The notes under the pieces are model-generated. The model did no database searches, had not been told where the DNA came from, and saw only the letters and a list, made by a program, of their open reading frames with translations. Position numbers and translations under genes: made by a program. Source: JAIVHC01 sp049975505 (lineage in GTDB: Bacteria > Desulfobacterota > Desulfuromonadia > Desulfuromonadales > Desulfuromonadaceae). From it: 50,946 bases of DNA. Location of the stretch: positions 1-50,946 of the forward strand of contig JBNGCY010000004.1 in NCBI GenBank assembly GCA_049975505.1, in the 5' to 3' direction. This document shows positions 41,462 to 50,923 of this stretch, piece after piece; the first letter of the stretch is position 1; each line of letters begins with the position of its first letter.

Positions 41462-42537
41462 AGATACTCATAAGCGGTGGCGGCACCGGAGGACATATTT
41501 TCCCCGCCCTTGCGGTGGCGCGGCGTGCTCTTGCTCAGGATCCTGCCACTGAAGTGCTCTTTGTCGGGAATATGCACGGCCTGGAAGCGCGCCTGATCCC
41601 CGAGCACGGGTATGCATTTGTCCCCTTGGAGTGCAGCGGGTTTGCTGCACGTTCGGCGACACAGAAGGTAAAAGCCCTGTGGCAGTTGCAGTGGGCGGTA
41701 ATGAAGGCGTGCTCCATCATACGGAAATTTTCCCCCGATGTGGTTCTGGGGGTCGGGGGGTATGTATCCATGCCGGTAGTTATCGCCGCCGGTCTGCTCA
41801 GAGTGCCGGTGGTACTGCATGAACAGAATGCCTGTGCCGGGCTTGCGAACCGTACAGGGGCACGTTGGGCCAGGCGGATATGCGTGTCATTTCCCAGGGC
41901 GTTGGAGGATTTCCCCCGCGATAAAGTACGTATCACGGGTAATCCCGTGCGTGCAGAGCTTTTCAACATTCCCCCCTTCAGTGGCGCGGAGCCACACATT
42001 TTGATATGCGGGGGAAGTCAGGGGGCACGCCCTCTAAATGAAATCATGGTGCCGGCAGTGGAGCTGCTGGTGCGCCAGATTCCCGGATTACGGGTTTTAC
42101 ATCAGAGCGGCAGCAGCCAGATGCAGGAGGTTGTCACCGCATATTCCCGGCGCGGATGTGCAGAGCAGGTTGATGTGGTGGACTTTATTGCCGACATGGT
42201 ACAGGCGTATCGCAACAGCACTCTGGTGGTATGTCGCGCCGGCGCGACAACCGTTGCCGAACTCGCAGCCAGTGCACGTCCCGCGGTGCTGGTTCCTTTT
42301 CCGCAGGCAGCCGGAGATCATCAGACGCATAACGCCATGGCCCTGGTGGAAGCAGGAGGGGCGCTGATGTTGCCCCAGCAGGATCTCAGCGCCGAAGTGA
42401 TGGCCGTGCGCATTATGGAACTGTTGCAAAATCGCGCCGAGTTGTCCATGATGGCGCAGCGGGCACGCAGTGCAGGAGTGAAGGGCGCTGCAGATCTTAT
42501 ATTACACCAGTGCCGCATGGCGGCGCGGAAACGATAA
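41458..42537 (+). CDS. murG: UDP-GlcNAc:lipid I N-acetylglucosaminyltransferase
   Basis: Peripheral membrane glycosyltransferase that converts lipid I to lipid II. 359 aa. It begins KILISGGGTGGHIFPALAVA (first G loop), then VLGVGGYVSMPVVIAA, LHEQNACAGLANR, ICGGSQGARPLNE (second G loop) and VVCRAGATTVAELAASARPA. The start is GTG 41458 after AAGGGG, overlapping ftsW; a longer frame inside ftsW is rejected. Confidence 0.97.
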   Translation: MKILISGGGTGGHIFPALAVARRALAQDPATEVLFVGNMHGLEARLIPEHGYAFVPLECSGFAARSATQKVKALWQLQWAVMKACSIIRKFSPDVVLGVGGYVSMPVVIAAGLLRVPVVLHEQNACAGLANRTGARWARRICVSFPRALEDFPRDKVRITGNPVRAELFNIPPFSGAEPHILICGGSQGARPLNEIMVPAVELLVRQIPGLRVLHQSGSSQMQEVVTAYSRRGCAEQVDVVDFIADMVQAYRNSTLVVCRAGATTVAELAASARPAVLVPFPQAAGDHQTHNAMALVEAGGALMLPQQDLSAEVMAVRIMELLQNRAELSMMAQRARSAGVKGAADLILHQCRMAARKR

Positions 42538-42541
42538 AGGT

Positions 42542-43915
42542 ATGTACGGAAGATTCAGACGCATACACCTGGTGGGGATCGGAGGTATCGGCATGAGCGG
42601 TATCGCCGATGTGTTGCTGACCCTGGGTTACACCGTGAGCGGCTCTGATCTGCGGAGTACGGAGATAACCCGACGTCTGGAGGGTTACGGTTGCAGTATA
42701 TTCTACGCGCATAATGCACAGAATGTGCGTGATGCGCAGGTGGTGGTTACCAGTTCCGCGATAAAATCGGATAATCCCGAGGTGGTTGAAGCGCAGCGCC
42801 TCATGATCCCGGTAATTCCCCGGGCTGAAATGCTTGCGGAGCTGATGCGCCTCAAATACGGAATTGCCATCGCCGGGACCCACGGCAAGACCACCACTAC
42901 CAGTATGGTTGCTACTCTGCTGTACCATGGGGGAGTTGATCCCACTGCGGTTGTGGGCGGGCAGGTCAATGCGATGGATTCCAATGCGCGTCTGGGGCAG
43001 GGGGATTTCATGGTGGTCGAGGCGGATGAATCGGACGGATCTTTTCTGCGCCTCTCACCCGTGATTGCGGTGGTTACCAATATCGATCAGGATCACATGG
43101 ATTACTATGCCGACCTGGAGGCGATCCGTGAGGTGTTCGTCAGCTTTATCAACAAAATACCCTTTTACGGCCTTGCGGTGTTGTGTCTTGATGATCCCAA
43201 TATTCAGGCGATGCTGCCCCAGGTACAGAAACGCTTTGTCACCTACGGGATGAGCCCGCAGGCCGACTATTTTGCCACTGATGTGTGTCATCGTGATGGT
43301 GGAGTTGAATTCTGCGCCAACAATCGCGACGGTAGCCTCGGACGCATTCGTCTGGAGATGCCCGGGCAGCACAATGTGCTCAATGCCCTTGCGGCCATGG
43401 CGGTAGCACGGGAACTGGATATTGAACAGGATGAAATCGAGGCCGGGTTCAGATCGTTTACCGGGGTCAAGCGCCGCTTCCAGATAAAGCACAAGGATGG
43501 TTTCATGCTGGTGGATGATTACGGACACCATCCGGTTGAGATCAGGGCGACCCTGGCAGCGGCGCGCAGCGGATGGAACCGGCGTGTTGTGGTAATTTTC
43601 CAGCCCCACCGCTATTCACGTACCCATGCTCTGTTTAACGAATTTATTACCGCATTCAACCAGGCGGACAAGGTGTATATCCTCGATGTGTACGCAGCCG
43701 GGGAATCCGCTATTGAAGGGGCGGAAGGCGAGGATCTTGCGCGTGCCATTGCCGAGCACGGACATCGGGGGGTGTGTTATTGTTCCAGCGTGGCCCAGGT
43801 TCTGGAGCAGGTGGAAAGCGATCTGCGCCCTGAGGATATGCTCCTGACTCTCGGAGCGGGTTCGGTGTGGCAGATAGGGGACGAGTTGCTCGAACATCTG
43901 AGCAGGAGCGTATGA
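42542..43915 (+). CDS. murC: UDP-MurNAc:L-alanine ligase
   Basis: First Mur ligase; adds L-Ala to UDP-MurNAc. 457 aa. It has IHLVGIGGIGMSGIADVL at the N terminus, the P-loop GTHGKTTTTSMVATL near residues 112-126, VEADESDGSFL, NIDQDHMDYY, YGHHPVEIRATLAAAR and the late TLGAGSVWQIGDELL. The stop overlaps the murB ATG (ATGA). Confidence 0.97.
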   Translation: MYGRFRRIHLVGIGGIGMSGIADVLLTLGYTVSGSDLRSTEITRRLEGYGCSIFYAHNAQNVRDAQVVVTSSAIKSDNPEVVEAQRLMIPVIPRAEMLAELMRLKYGIAIAGTHGKTTTTSMVATLLYHGGVDPTAVVGGQVNAMDSNARLGQGDFMVVEADESDGSFLRLSPVIAVVTNIDQDHMDYYADLEAIREVFVSFINKIPFYGLAVLCLDDPNIQAMLPQVQKRFVTYGMSPQADYFATDVCHRDGGVEFCANNRDGSLGRIRLEMPGQHNVLNALAAMAVARELDIEQDEIEAGFRSFTGVKRRFQIKHKDGFMLVDDYGHHPVEIRATLAAARSGWNRRVVVIFQPHRYSRTHALFNEFITAFNQADKVYILDVYAAGESAIEGAEGEDLARAIAEHGHRGVCYCSSVAQVLEQVESDLRPEDMLLTLGAGSVWQIGDELLEHLSRSV

Positions 43916-44850
43916 AGTGGACGAGCACAGAGGTGGAGCAGCTGGCGGACCTGCTGGAGCGTGAAACACAGGTTCAGGTAACCCCTCACGCTTCTCTGGC
44001 GCCCCTTACGAGCTGGAAGGTGGGCGGAAGCGCGGATATTCTCGCGCGGCCTGACAATGTGGAACAGGCAGAACGTCTGCTTATATTTCTCCAGACCCGC
44101 CGCTGGCCCTGGGTGGTGCTGGGGCGGGGAACCAATGTTCTGGTGCCCGATGCCGGCATTCGTGGCGTGGTAGTGCATTTCAATCACCTCGACACTATTG
44201 AACCCGGCGTCGACGCGCGTTACAGAGCTGAAGCCGGGGCAGCGCTGGCAGAACTGGTGCGCCTGAGCTCATCCCGCGGAGATAGTGGGATTGAGGATCT
44301 TGCTGCCATCCCAGGATCGGTTGGTGGGGCTGTGGTGATGAATGCCGGCGCCGGGGAGCAGAGCCTTGGCGATACGGTCAGCGCGGTGAAGGTGGTTCAG
44401 GGCGGGGAGGTCCGCCGCCTTTCCGGGCTGGAGTTGAATTTCGGTTATCGCTGCAGTGGTATCCGGCCGGATATGGTGGTACTGGAAGTGATGTTGCAAC
44501 TGCAGCGGCTGGATGAGCGTCAGAGCATTGAGCGTCGCACTGCCGCACTGGCATACCGCAAACAGGCGCAGAAGGTCGATATGCCCAATGCCGGAAGCGT
44601 ATTTCGCAACCCTCCCGCAACCGCCGCATGGAAACTCATTGATGCGTGCGGGTTACGTGGATTCTGTATCGGCGGGGCGCAGGTATCGGTCCGACACGCG
44701 AACTTTATTGTCAATACAGGGTCAGCCAGTGCTGCTGACATAGCGGATCTGATAGCGCATGTTCAGAGCGAAGTCATGAATAAATGCGGGGTGAAGCTGA
44801 AGCCGGAAATACGTTTTCTCCACAGGGAGATCAATTTCTATGAAACCTGA
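43912..44850 (+). CDS. murB: UDP-N-acetylenolpyruvoylglucosamine reductase
   Basis: FAD/NADPH enzyme that makes UDP-MurNAc, feeding MurC. 312 aa. FAD-binding blocks are TSWKVGGSADIL, VVLGRGTNVLVPD and GIEDLAAIPGSVGGAVVMNAG. Catalytic serine S229 lies in NAGSVFRNP, and the C-terminal KPEIRFLH supplies the glutamate. ATG 43912 overlaps the murC stop, and the murB end overlaps ddl by 11 bp. An in-frame upstream ATG inside murC is rejected. Confidence 0.97.
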   Translation: MKWTSTEVEQLADLLERETQVQVTPHASLAPLTSWKVGGSADILARPDNVEQAERLLIFLQTRRWPWVVLGRGTNVLVPDAGIRGVVVHFNHLDTIEPGVDARYRAEAGAALAELVRLSSSRGDSGIEDLAAIPGSVGGAVVMNAGAGEQSLGDTVSAVKVVQGGEVRRLSGLELNFGYRCSGIRPDMVVLEVMLQLQRLDERQSIERRTAALAYRKQAQKVDMPNAGSVFRNPPATAAWKLIDACGLRGFCIGGAQVSVRHANFIVNTGSASAADIADLIAHVQSEVMNKCGVKLKPEIRFLHREINFYET

Positions 44851-45678
44851 TGCACTGAAGAAGAAACCTGTTGCCGTTATTCTCGGCGGCGATTCAGCAG
44901 AACGGGAAGTCTCTCTGCGCAGTGGGGAAGCAGTACTCGATGCCCTGCGCCAGAAAGGTTATAATGCTTTTCCTCTCGATTCTGCTGAGGATGTCGCCCG
45001 GCAGCTCCTTCTTTCGGGGGCGGAAGTGGCGTTTCTTGCGGTACACGGACGTCATGGCGAGGATGGGACCATTCAGGGGCTGCTGGAGATGCTGCATATT
45101 CCGTATACCGGCAGCGGGGTTCTCGCATCGGCTGTAGCCATGGATAAAGCAGTGAGTAAAACCATGATCCGCGCTGTCGGCGTACCCACCCCGGAAGCGC
45201 GCCTGGTGACAACTGCCACCGACCTGGATGCATTCTGCCGGGCGCATACGGCATATCCTTGTGTGGTAAAACCGGTGCGCGAAGGTTCAACCCTGGGTAT
45301 CAGCGTGGCACATACCGCTTCCGAACTCCTGGAAGGAATCCGCAGCGCCCGCACATATGACGCAAAAGTACTGGTGGAGGATTTTATCGCCGGGCGCGAA
45401 GTTACGGTCGGCGTTATGGATGGTCGGGCGTTGCCTGTTGTCGAAGTAGTGGCTAAAAACGGTTTTTATGACTATACCGCCAAATACACCCCCGGCCAGA
45501 CGCAATACCATGTTCCGGCGCCGCTGGAGGATGAGCTCTACACTGCGGTACAGGCCGCGGCGGAAAAAGTGTATAATGCTATTGGCTGCAGGGGAGCGGT
45601 GCGGGTTGATTTCATGTTACGCGCAAATGAGTATTTCTTTTTAGAGGTGAACACCATTCCGGGGATGACGCAAACCAG
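44840..45678 (+). CDS. ddl: D-alanine-D-alanine ligase, 3-prime end lost in assembly gap
   Basis: Makes D-Ala-D-Ala from the product of Alr (37-1257) for MurF. About 280 residues are visible: VAVILGGDSAEREVSLRSG, HGRHGEDGTIQGLLEML, PCVVKPVREGSTLGI (ATP-grasp), EVTVGVMDGRALPVVEV, and RVDFMLRANEYFFLEVNTIPGMT with the metal-binding asparagine. Roughly the last 25-35 residues (after PGMTQTS) are missing because of the run of N. The frame appears to read through into ftsQ only because the gap is a multiple of three plus one in length that happens to keep frame; this is not a fusion gene. Confidence 0.95.
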
Positions 45679-45778
45679 NNNNNNNNNNNNNNNNNNNNNN
45701 NNNNNNNNNNNNNNNNNNNNNNNNNNNNNNNNNNNNNNNNNNNNNNNNNNNNNNNNNNNNNNNNNNNNNNNNNNNNNN
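45679..45778. other. Assembly gap (100 N) spanning the ddl/ftsQ junction
   Basis: Exactly 100 N. The missing end of ddl plus the missing start of ftsQ would usually need more than 100 bases, so the true gap is probably longer than drawn. Confidence 0.97.
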
Positions 45779-46528
45779 CGGGTTCTGTATTCTCTGATCA
45801 TGCTCGTATGTGCCGTAGCTCTTCTTGTCGGAGCAGCATTCGGCATGTATATGTTGAGCATATCGGATTCGTTTCAGATTGAGCATATCGAGGTCAGGGG
45901 CAATCAGCACCTGAGTACCGAAGATATCCTGGCACTGTCAGATATCCGACACGGGCAGGGAACATTTGACTTGGATCTGGAGCTGATCGGGCAGCGCCTG
46001 GAAGAAAATGACTGGATTCTCAGGGCGCGGGTGGAACGCCTGTTGCCACGGGGTATCAGGATAAGTATCGTTGAACACACTCCGTGTTGTATTGTCAACC
46101 TCGACTATCTTTACTACGTTGATACTCGAGGGAAGGTATTCAAGGTTCTGCACCATGGGGATTCCCTGGATTACCCCATGGTGTCCGGTTTTACGCGTGC
46201 CGGGCTTGAATCTGAAAATACCCCCGGCGCCGAGTGGCTCAAACGGGTGGTCGGGGTGGTCGATGAGCTGGGCAAACGTAAGCACTTTAATACAGACGAG
46301 GTAGCTCAGATATATGTGGATTTTGAACGCGGCATTGAGCTCTTTACCCTTGATCACGGAGTTACGCTGCGCCTGGGAAAAGATCAGTTCAGCGCAAAAC
46401 TCGATCTGCTCGAGCGCATGTATCCGCAATTGAAAAAGGATTTAGACACACTTGAATATATCGATCTCAATGTCCCGGGGAAACTCATTGTAAAAAAACT
46501 TGATGCAGAATCAAATGAGAACCCATGA
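45779..46528 (+). CDS. ftsQ: Cell division protein FtsQ, 5-prime end lost in assembly gap
   Basis: Bitopic scaffold of the FtsQLB complex. The visible 249 residues start just ahead of the membrane segment (LIMLVCAVALLVGAAFGMYM), followed by the POTRA domain (FQIEHIEVRGNQHLSTEDIL, then WILRARVERLLPRGIRISI) and the FtsQ beta domain (YYVDTRGKVF through LEYIDLNVPGKLIVKKL). The cytoplasmic N terminus and start codon lie in the gap. It is followed 64 bp later by ftsA. Confidence 0.92.
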   Translation, partial: RVLYSLIMLVCAVALLVGAAFGMYMLSISDSFQIEHIEVRGNQHLSTEDILALSDIRHGQGTFDLDLELIGQRLEENDWILRARVERLLPRGIRISIVEHTPCCIVNLDYLYYVDTRGKVFKVLHHGDSLDYPMVSGFTRAGLESENTPGAEWLKRVVGVVDELGKRKHFNTDEVAQIYVDFERGIELFTLDHGVTLRLGKDQFSAKLDLLERMYPQLKKDLDTLEYIDLNVPGKLIVKKLDAESNENP

Positions 46529-46592
46529 CATTCGCCGATGAATTTCATATCTGCACAGTACTGTTATCTGGATGGCACGGGGAAGGACAGGC

Positions 46593-47822
46593 ATGAGTAA
46601 CCAAAAAGAAAACCTGATTGTAGGGCTGGATATAGGCACGACAAAAATCTGCGCCATCATTGGCAGTGTCACAGATAATGATCTCGAAATTGTGGGTATC
46701 GGCACCAGCCCTTCCAAGGGAATCCGCAAAGGTGCGGTTATCAATATTGAAAGCACGGTTGCCGCGATTCGTAAAGCCATTCAGGAAGCGGAACTGATGG
46801 CCGGGTGCGAGATTCATTCGGTGTTCGCCGGTATTGCCGGAGCACATATCACCGGGATGAACTCCCAGGGGGTTATCGCGATTAAAAATCGCGAGGTCAC
46901 CGATGAGGATATCCACCGGGTGATCGATGCCGCCAAGGCTATTGCCATTCCCATGGATCGCGAAGTGATCCATGTCCTGCCGCAGGAATATATCATTGAT
47001 GATCAGGATGGGATCAAAGAGCCCCTGGGGATGAGTGGTGTGCGTCTGGAGGCGCGGGTCCACGTGGTGACCGGGGCCGTGGCGAGTGCCCAGAATATCA
47101 TTAAAAGCTGTAACCGCGCGGATGTGAACGTCGCGGATATTGTCCTTGAGCCCCTTGCTTCGGCAGAGGCGGTACTTTTGCCGGAAGAGAAAGAACTCGG
47201 GGTTGCGATCGTGGATATCGGCGGTGGTACCACCGACCTGGCTATCTTCGTTGACGGGGCTATCAAACACACCACGGTGCTGTCTCTGGGCGGAAACCAT
47301 CTTACCAACGATATCGCAGTAGGATTGCGCACCCCCATGGCAGAGGCGGAACGTATCAAGCAGGCGTACGGCTGCTGTTTTACCGACATGGTGGGCAAGG
47401 ATGAAACTATCGAGGTCCCTTCCGTCGGTGGGCGCGAGCCGCGTATCCTTTCTCGTCAGCTCCTTGCCGAAATTCTCGAGCCCCGGGTTGAAGAGATATT
47501 CAATCTTATCAATCGCGAAATCATCAGGAGCGGGTACGAAGATGTGATCGCCTCTGGTGTGGTCCTTACCGGCGGTACCAGTATCCTTCCCGGAATGCCC
47601 GAACTCGCCGAGCAGGTATTCAGCATGCCGGTACGGCGTGGGGTGCCCCAGGGAGTCGGAGGTCTGATCGATGTGGTCAACTCTCCGGTGTATGCCACGG
47701 GTGTGGGTCTGGTGGTGTACGGCAGTCAGCATCAGGAAATGGAAAATTTCAGTCGCGGCGAGCAGGGGCTGTTCGAAAAAGTTATGCAACGCATGAAAGA
47801 TTGGTTTGGAGAATTTTTTTAA
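46593..47822 (+). CDS. ftsA: Cell division protein FtsA
   Basis: Actin-like protein that tethers FtsZ to the membrane and recruits the divisome. 409 aa. It shows LIVGLDIGTTKICAIIG (phosphate 1), SHMC-type domain 1C around residues 80-165, IVDIGGGTTDLAIF (phosphate 2), and VVLTGGTSILPGM (adenosine). The C-terminal helix with MQRMKDWFGEFF is the amphipathic membrane-targeting sequence. ATG 46593 follows AAGGACAGGC; an in-frame ATG at 46572 adds seven residues and has no ribosome site. Confidence 0.97.
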   Translation: MSNQKENLIVGLDIGTTKICAIIGSVTDNDLEIVGIGTSPSKGIRKGAVINIESTVAAIRKAIQEAELMAGCEIHSVFAGIAGAHITGMNSQGVIAIKNREVTDEDIHRVIDAAKAIAIPMDREVIHVLPQEYIIDDQDGIKEPLGMSGVRLEARVHVVTGAVASAQNIIKSCNRADVNVADIVLEPLASAEAVLLPEEKELGVAIVDIGGGTTDLAIFVDGAIKHTTVLSLGGNHLTNDIAVGLRTPMAEAERIKQAYGCCFTDMVGKDETIEVPSVGGREPRILSRQLLAEILEPRVEEIFNLINREIIRSGYEDVIASGVVLTGGTSILPGMPELAEQVFSMPVRRGVPQGVGGLIDVVNSPVYATGVGLVVYGSQHQEMENFSRGEQGLFEKVMQRMKDWFGEFF

Positions 47823-47909
47823 CTCTTATCTATACAGCGACAGGTCTCGTTCCATAGGCGTTTGAAAGCCTGTGGCGCGCGGGGCGGTTTAACCTCAGGG
47901 GGAGCTTCT

Positions 47910-49058
47910 ATGTTCGAATTTGATGAATCATTGGATCAGTCCGCAAAGATAAAGGTGATCGGCGTTGGCGGTGGTGGTGGCAATGTGGTTGATGCCATGA
48001 TCGAAGCCAATATCAGTGGCGTGGATTTTATTGTTGCCAATACCGATGCCCAGGCACTCAAGCGCAGCAAGGCTCCTACCAAGGTTCAACTTGGTGCCAA
48101 ACTCACTAAAGGTCTCGGTGCCGGAGCGGATCCTGAGACCGGACGCGAAGCAGCCATGGAGGATCGCAGCCGCATCGCCGAGCTTCTCAGCGGGGCGGAT
48201 ATGGTGTTTGTCGCCTGTGGCCTCGGCGGTGGTACCGGCACCGGTGCGGCCCCCATCATTGCTGAAGTAGCGCGTGAAGTATCTGCTCTGACGGTAGGGG
48301 TGGTTACCAAGCCTTTCACGCGGGAAGGACGCCAGCGCATGACCAAGGCCGATAAAGGCGCAAAGGAACTTAAAGAAGTAGTAGATTCCCTGATCATCAT
48401 CCCCAACGATCGTCTGGTGGGGCTGGCCGGAAAGAACACCAGTATTCTTGACGCTTTCAAACCTGCGGATGACGTATTGCGTCAGGCTGTTCAGGGTATT
48501 TCCGACATCATCACCACCAGCGGGGTGATCAATGTCGACTTTGCCGATGTCAAATCAGTGATGAGTGAGCGCGGCATGGCGATGATGGGCATCGGGGTCG
48601 CCGAAGGCGAAAAACGCGCAAGCGAAGCTGCGCATCAGGCCATCAGCAGCCCGCTTCTCGAAGATATCGACATCTCCGGGGCCAAAGGTGTATTGGTCAA
48701 TATCACCGGTTCGAGCAATATGACCATGGAGGAGTTTGATGAAGCCTCGCGTATTGTGCAGGAAAAGGTACATGAGGACGCAAATATCTTTGTGGGACTG
48801 GTGGTCAACGAGGAGATGGGAGATTTCCTCCAGATTACCGCCATTGCCACCGGCTTTGGCGCATCTTTTGACAAAAGCCGCAACAATCTCGAAGATGTGA
48901 AGGAGAATGCCGCCAAGCGCATCGGCACCAATGTTGATCTGGATGTTCCCACGATTATCCGCAAACAACAGCGTGACAGCGCCCGTAAGATGCGCATGGA
49001 GGTCGTTGACGAGGATGAATACGATATCCCCACATTCCTGCGCAAGCGGGTGGATTAA
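47910..49058 (+). CDS. ftsZ: Cell division protein FtsZ
   Basis: Tubulin-like GTPase that forms the Z-ring. 382 aa. The N terminus MFEFDESLDQSAKIKVIGVG leads to the tubulin signature GGGTGTG at 106-112 and the T7 loop NVDFADVKSVM. After a short charged linker, the conserved C-terminal peptide DIPTFLRK binds FtsA. ATG 47910 follows GGGGGAG with a five-base spacer; the frame upstream to 47862 is not family-like. It is the last gene of the dcw cluster; a GC-rich hairpin follows at 49119. Confidence 0.98.
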   Translation: MFEFDESLDQSAKIKVIGVGGGGGNVVDAMIEANISGVDFIVANTDAQALKRSKAPTKVQLGAKLTKGLGAGADPETGREAAMEDRSRIAELLSGADMVFVACGLGGGTGTGAAPIIAEVAREVSALTVGVVTKPFTREGRQRMTKADKGAKELKEVVDSLIIIPNDRLVGLAGKNTSILDAFKPADDVLRQAVQGISDIITTSGVINVDFADVKSVMSERGMAMMGIGVAEGEKRASEAAHQAISSPLLEDIDISGAKGVLVNITGSSNMTMEEFDEASRIVQEKVHEDANIFVGLVVNEEMGDFLQITAIATGFGASFDKSRNNLEDVKENAAKRIGTNVDLDVPTIIRKQQRDSARKMRMEVVDEDEYDIPTFLRKRVD

Positions 49059-49118
49059 ACGCATGGTGGAATGCGGCTGTGGCGCGAAGACACTACACTT
49101 ACACGGATAACAGCTTAT

Positions 49119-49156
49119 ACAGCGGGGGCGTACTTACAGGGTGCAGCCCCCGCTGT
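49119..49156 (+). terminator. Hairpin after ftsZ
   Basis: A perfect 11-bp stem, ACAGCGGGGGC pairing with GCCCCCGCTGT, with a 16-base loop, 60 bp after ftsZ and 31 bp before the next start codon. It lacks a clear T-run, so it may attenuate rather than fully stop transcription. Confidence 0.5.
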
Positions 49157-49187
49157 GTGTTTGCGCCGGATATATTTCGGGAGAGCC

Positions 49188-50915
49188 ATGCGCGCAGAAT
49201 TTGAACACAGACGCCAGGAACGCCTGCGCGCAGAAGACCCCGTCTCGGCACCCCATGCGGGGGCACGTCTGCGCATAGCACTTGCGTATCCCAGTACCTA
49301 TTACAATGCCATGAGCAATCTGGGGTTTCAGGCGGTATTTCACTGGTTCAATCACCACCCTGAATGTGTATGCGAACGCGTATTCTGGCCCGATGTCGAC
49401 GAACTCAACGCCATGCAGAAGGAGGATGTGCCGCTGTACTCGTTTGAGAGTCGCCGCTCCATATCCGATTTTGATGTTGTGGCGTTTTCCATCTCGTTTG
49501 AAAACGATTACCTTAATCTTCCCGCCATGTTTGCGATGATGCGCATCCCCCTCTGGACACGGGAGCGCGCCGAACATAACCCCCTGGTGATAGGCGGGGG
49601 GATCTGCACCCTGATGAATCCCGAACCTGTGGCACCGTGGTTTGATCTGTTTACCATAGGTGAAGCGGAGGTGCTGCTTCCCCCTCTTATCGAGGCATTG
49701 CTGAGCGCTTCCACCCGCACGCAACTGTTGTACAATCTTGCAGTTCAGGCAGGATTCTACGTGCCCTGCCTGTGTCATCCCCATGCGGATGCGTGCGGAA
49801 GTATCCACTGGGATACCGAGCCCGGGATCAAATTTCCGGTGCAGCGCCGCTGGCTCGCAGATCTGGATGCGAGTGAGTGCCGCAACTTTGTTTCCACTTC
49901 GGATACCGCGTTCGGGGATATGCGTCTGATTGAGGTGTCGCGCGGATGTGGACGTGGATGCCGCTTTTGTGCTACCGGGTTTGTGTATCTGCCTCCGCGC
50001 GAGCGCCGTGCCGCTACGGTGCTTGCGCAATTGGGCGAAGAGGTTCGAGAGGGCACTACCGCCGGACTGGTGGGGGCTGCCGTTTCTGATTATTCGCATC
50101 TCGATAGTGTAACCCGGCAGATCTGCGCGCAGGGTGCGCTTGTTTCGGTCGCCAGCCTGCGCGTTGACACCATGACCGCTGAACAGGTGGAGATCCTGCG
50201 CGCATCAGGGCAGAAAACCATCTCTCTGGCCCCGGAGGCGGGAAGCCAGCGCCTGCGCGACAGTATCAACAAACACCTCGATAGTGCTCAGATTGTGCAT
50301 GCCGCAGAGATGATCGCCGCTGCGGGGATTCCCAATCTGAAACTATATTTCCTCATCGGCCTGCCCTTTGAAGAAGATGCGGATATTGAGGAGCTCCTTG
50401 AACTGGTTGAGCAGGTTCGCTGCGCATGGCTGCAGCAGCAGCGCATTCTGGGGCATGCAGGCAATTTAATCCTTTCGGTTAATCCCTTTGTCCCCAAAGC
50501 CATGACCCCCTTTCAGTGGCACGCCATGGCAGCCCCGAAGGTACTCAAGGCGCGGGTCAAAATGCTGCGCAGGTATGTGAACAGAACCGGCAATGTGAAG
50601 CTGCATGTGGAATCGGTCAAGGGAGCGGAACTCCAGGCGTTTCTTTCGCGCGCTGAGCGCCGCGGTGCAGAGGTGATATCTGCCATGAGCACGGGGGTTA
50701 ATCTGAGGAATGCGTGCCGCGAGGCATCAGTCAACCTTGATGACGTCATCTATACAGTGCGCGATTTTGCGCATCAGTTCCCCTGGTATTGTATTGATTC
50801 CGGGGTAGAGCTTGCATATCTGTGGGAGGAATACCAGCACAGCCGCGCCTTTGCCCTGAGCCGTGCATGCCCGGGATTAAACACCGGATGCAGACGCTGT
50901 GGAGTGTGTGGATAG
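49188..50915 (+). CDS. B12-binding-domain radical SAM protein (TIGR03960-like)
   Basis: Radical SAM enzyme of unknown substrate. 575 aa. A cobalamin-binding-type N-terminal domain includes RIALAYPSTYYNAMSNLGFQ. The radical SAM core has the CxxxCxxC cluster site in VSRGCGRGCRFCATGF. Later blocks include ISLAPEAGSQRLRDSINKH and FLIGLPFEEDADIEELLEL. A cysteine-rich tail (CPGLNTGCRRCGVCG) may bind a second metal or cluster. ATG 49188 follows TCGGGAGAGCC; the frame upstream to 49071 runs through the hairpin and is rejected. In related bacteria this gene commonly follows ftsZ and precedes a DUF2344 partner, which may be the next gene here. Confidence 0.88.
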   Translation: MRAEFEHRRQERLRAEDPVSAPHAGARLRIALAYPSTYYNAMSNLGFQAVFHWFNHHPECVCERVFWPDVDELNAMQKEDVPLYSFESRRSISDFDVVAFSISFENDYLNLPAMFAMMRIPLWTRERAEHNPLVIGGGICTLMNPEPVAPWFDLFTIGEAEVLLPPLIEALLSASTRTQLLYNLAVQAGFYVPCLCHPHADACGSIHWDTEPGIKFPVQRRWLADLDASECRNFVSTSDTAFGDMRLIEVSRGCGRGCRFCATGFVYLPPRERRAATVLAQLGEEVREGTTAGLVGAAVSDYSHLDSVTRQICAQGALVSVASLRVDTMTAEQVEILRASGQKTISLAPEAGSQRLRDSINKHLDSAQIVHAAEMIAAAGIPNLKLYFLIGLPFEEDADIEELLELVEQVRCAWLQQQRILGHAGNLILSVNPFVPKAMTPFQWHAMAAPKVLKARVKMLRRYVNRTGNVKLHVESVKGAELQAFLSRAERRGAEVISAMSTGVNLRNACREASVNLDDVIYTVRDFAHQFPWYCIDSGVELAYLWEEYQHSRAFALSRACPGLNTGCRRCGVCG

Positions 50916-50923
50916 GAGAAACT

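Noticed and set aside
44840..46528. A single fused Ddl-FtsQ protein
   Set aside because: The join is made of 100 N and both partners lack the expected end, so these are two partial genes.
46545..47789. A 414-codon open frame on the minus strand opposite ftsA
   Set aside because: Antisense of intact ftsA, with no family signature and no ribosome site considered convincing.
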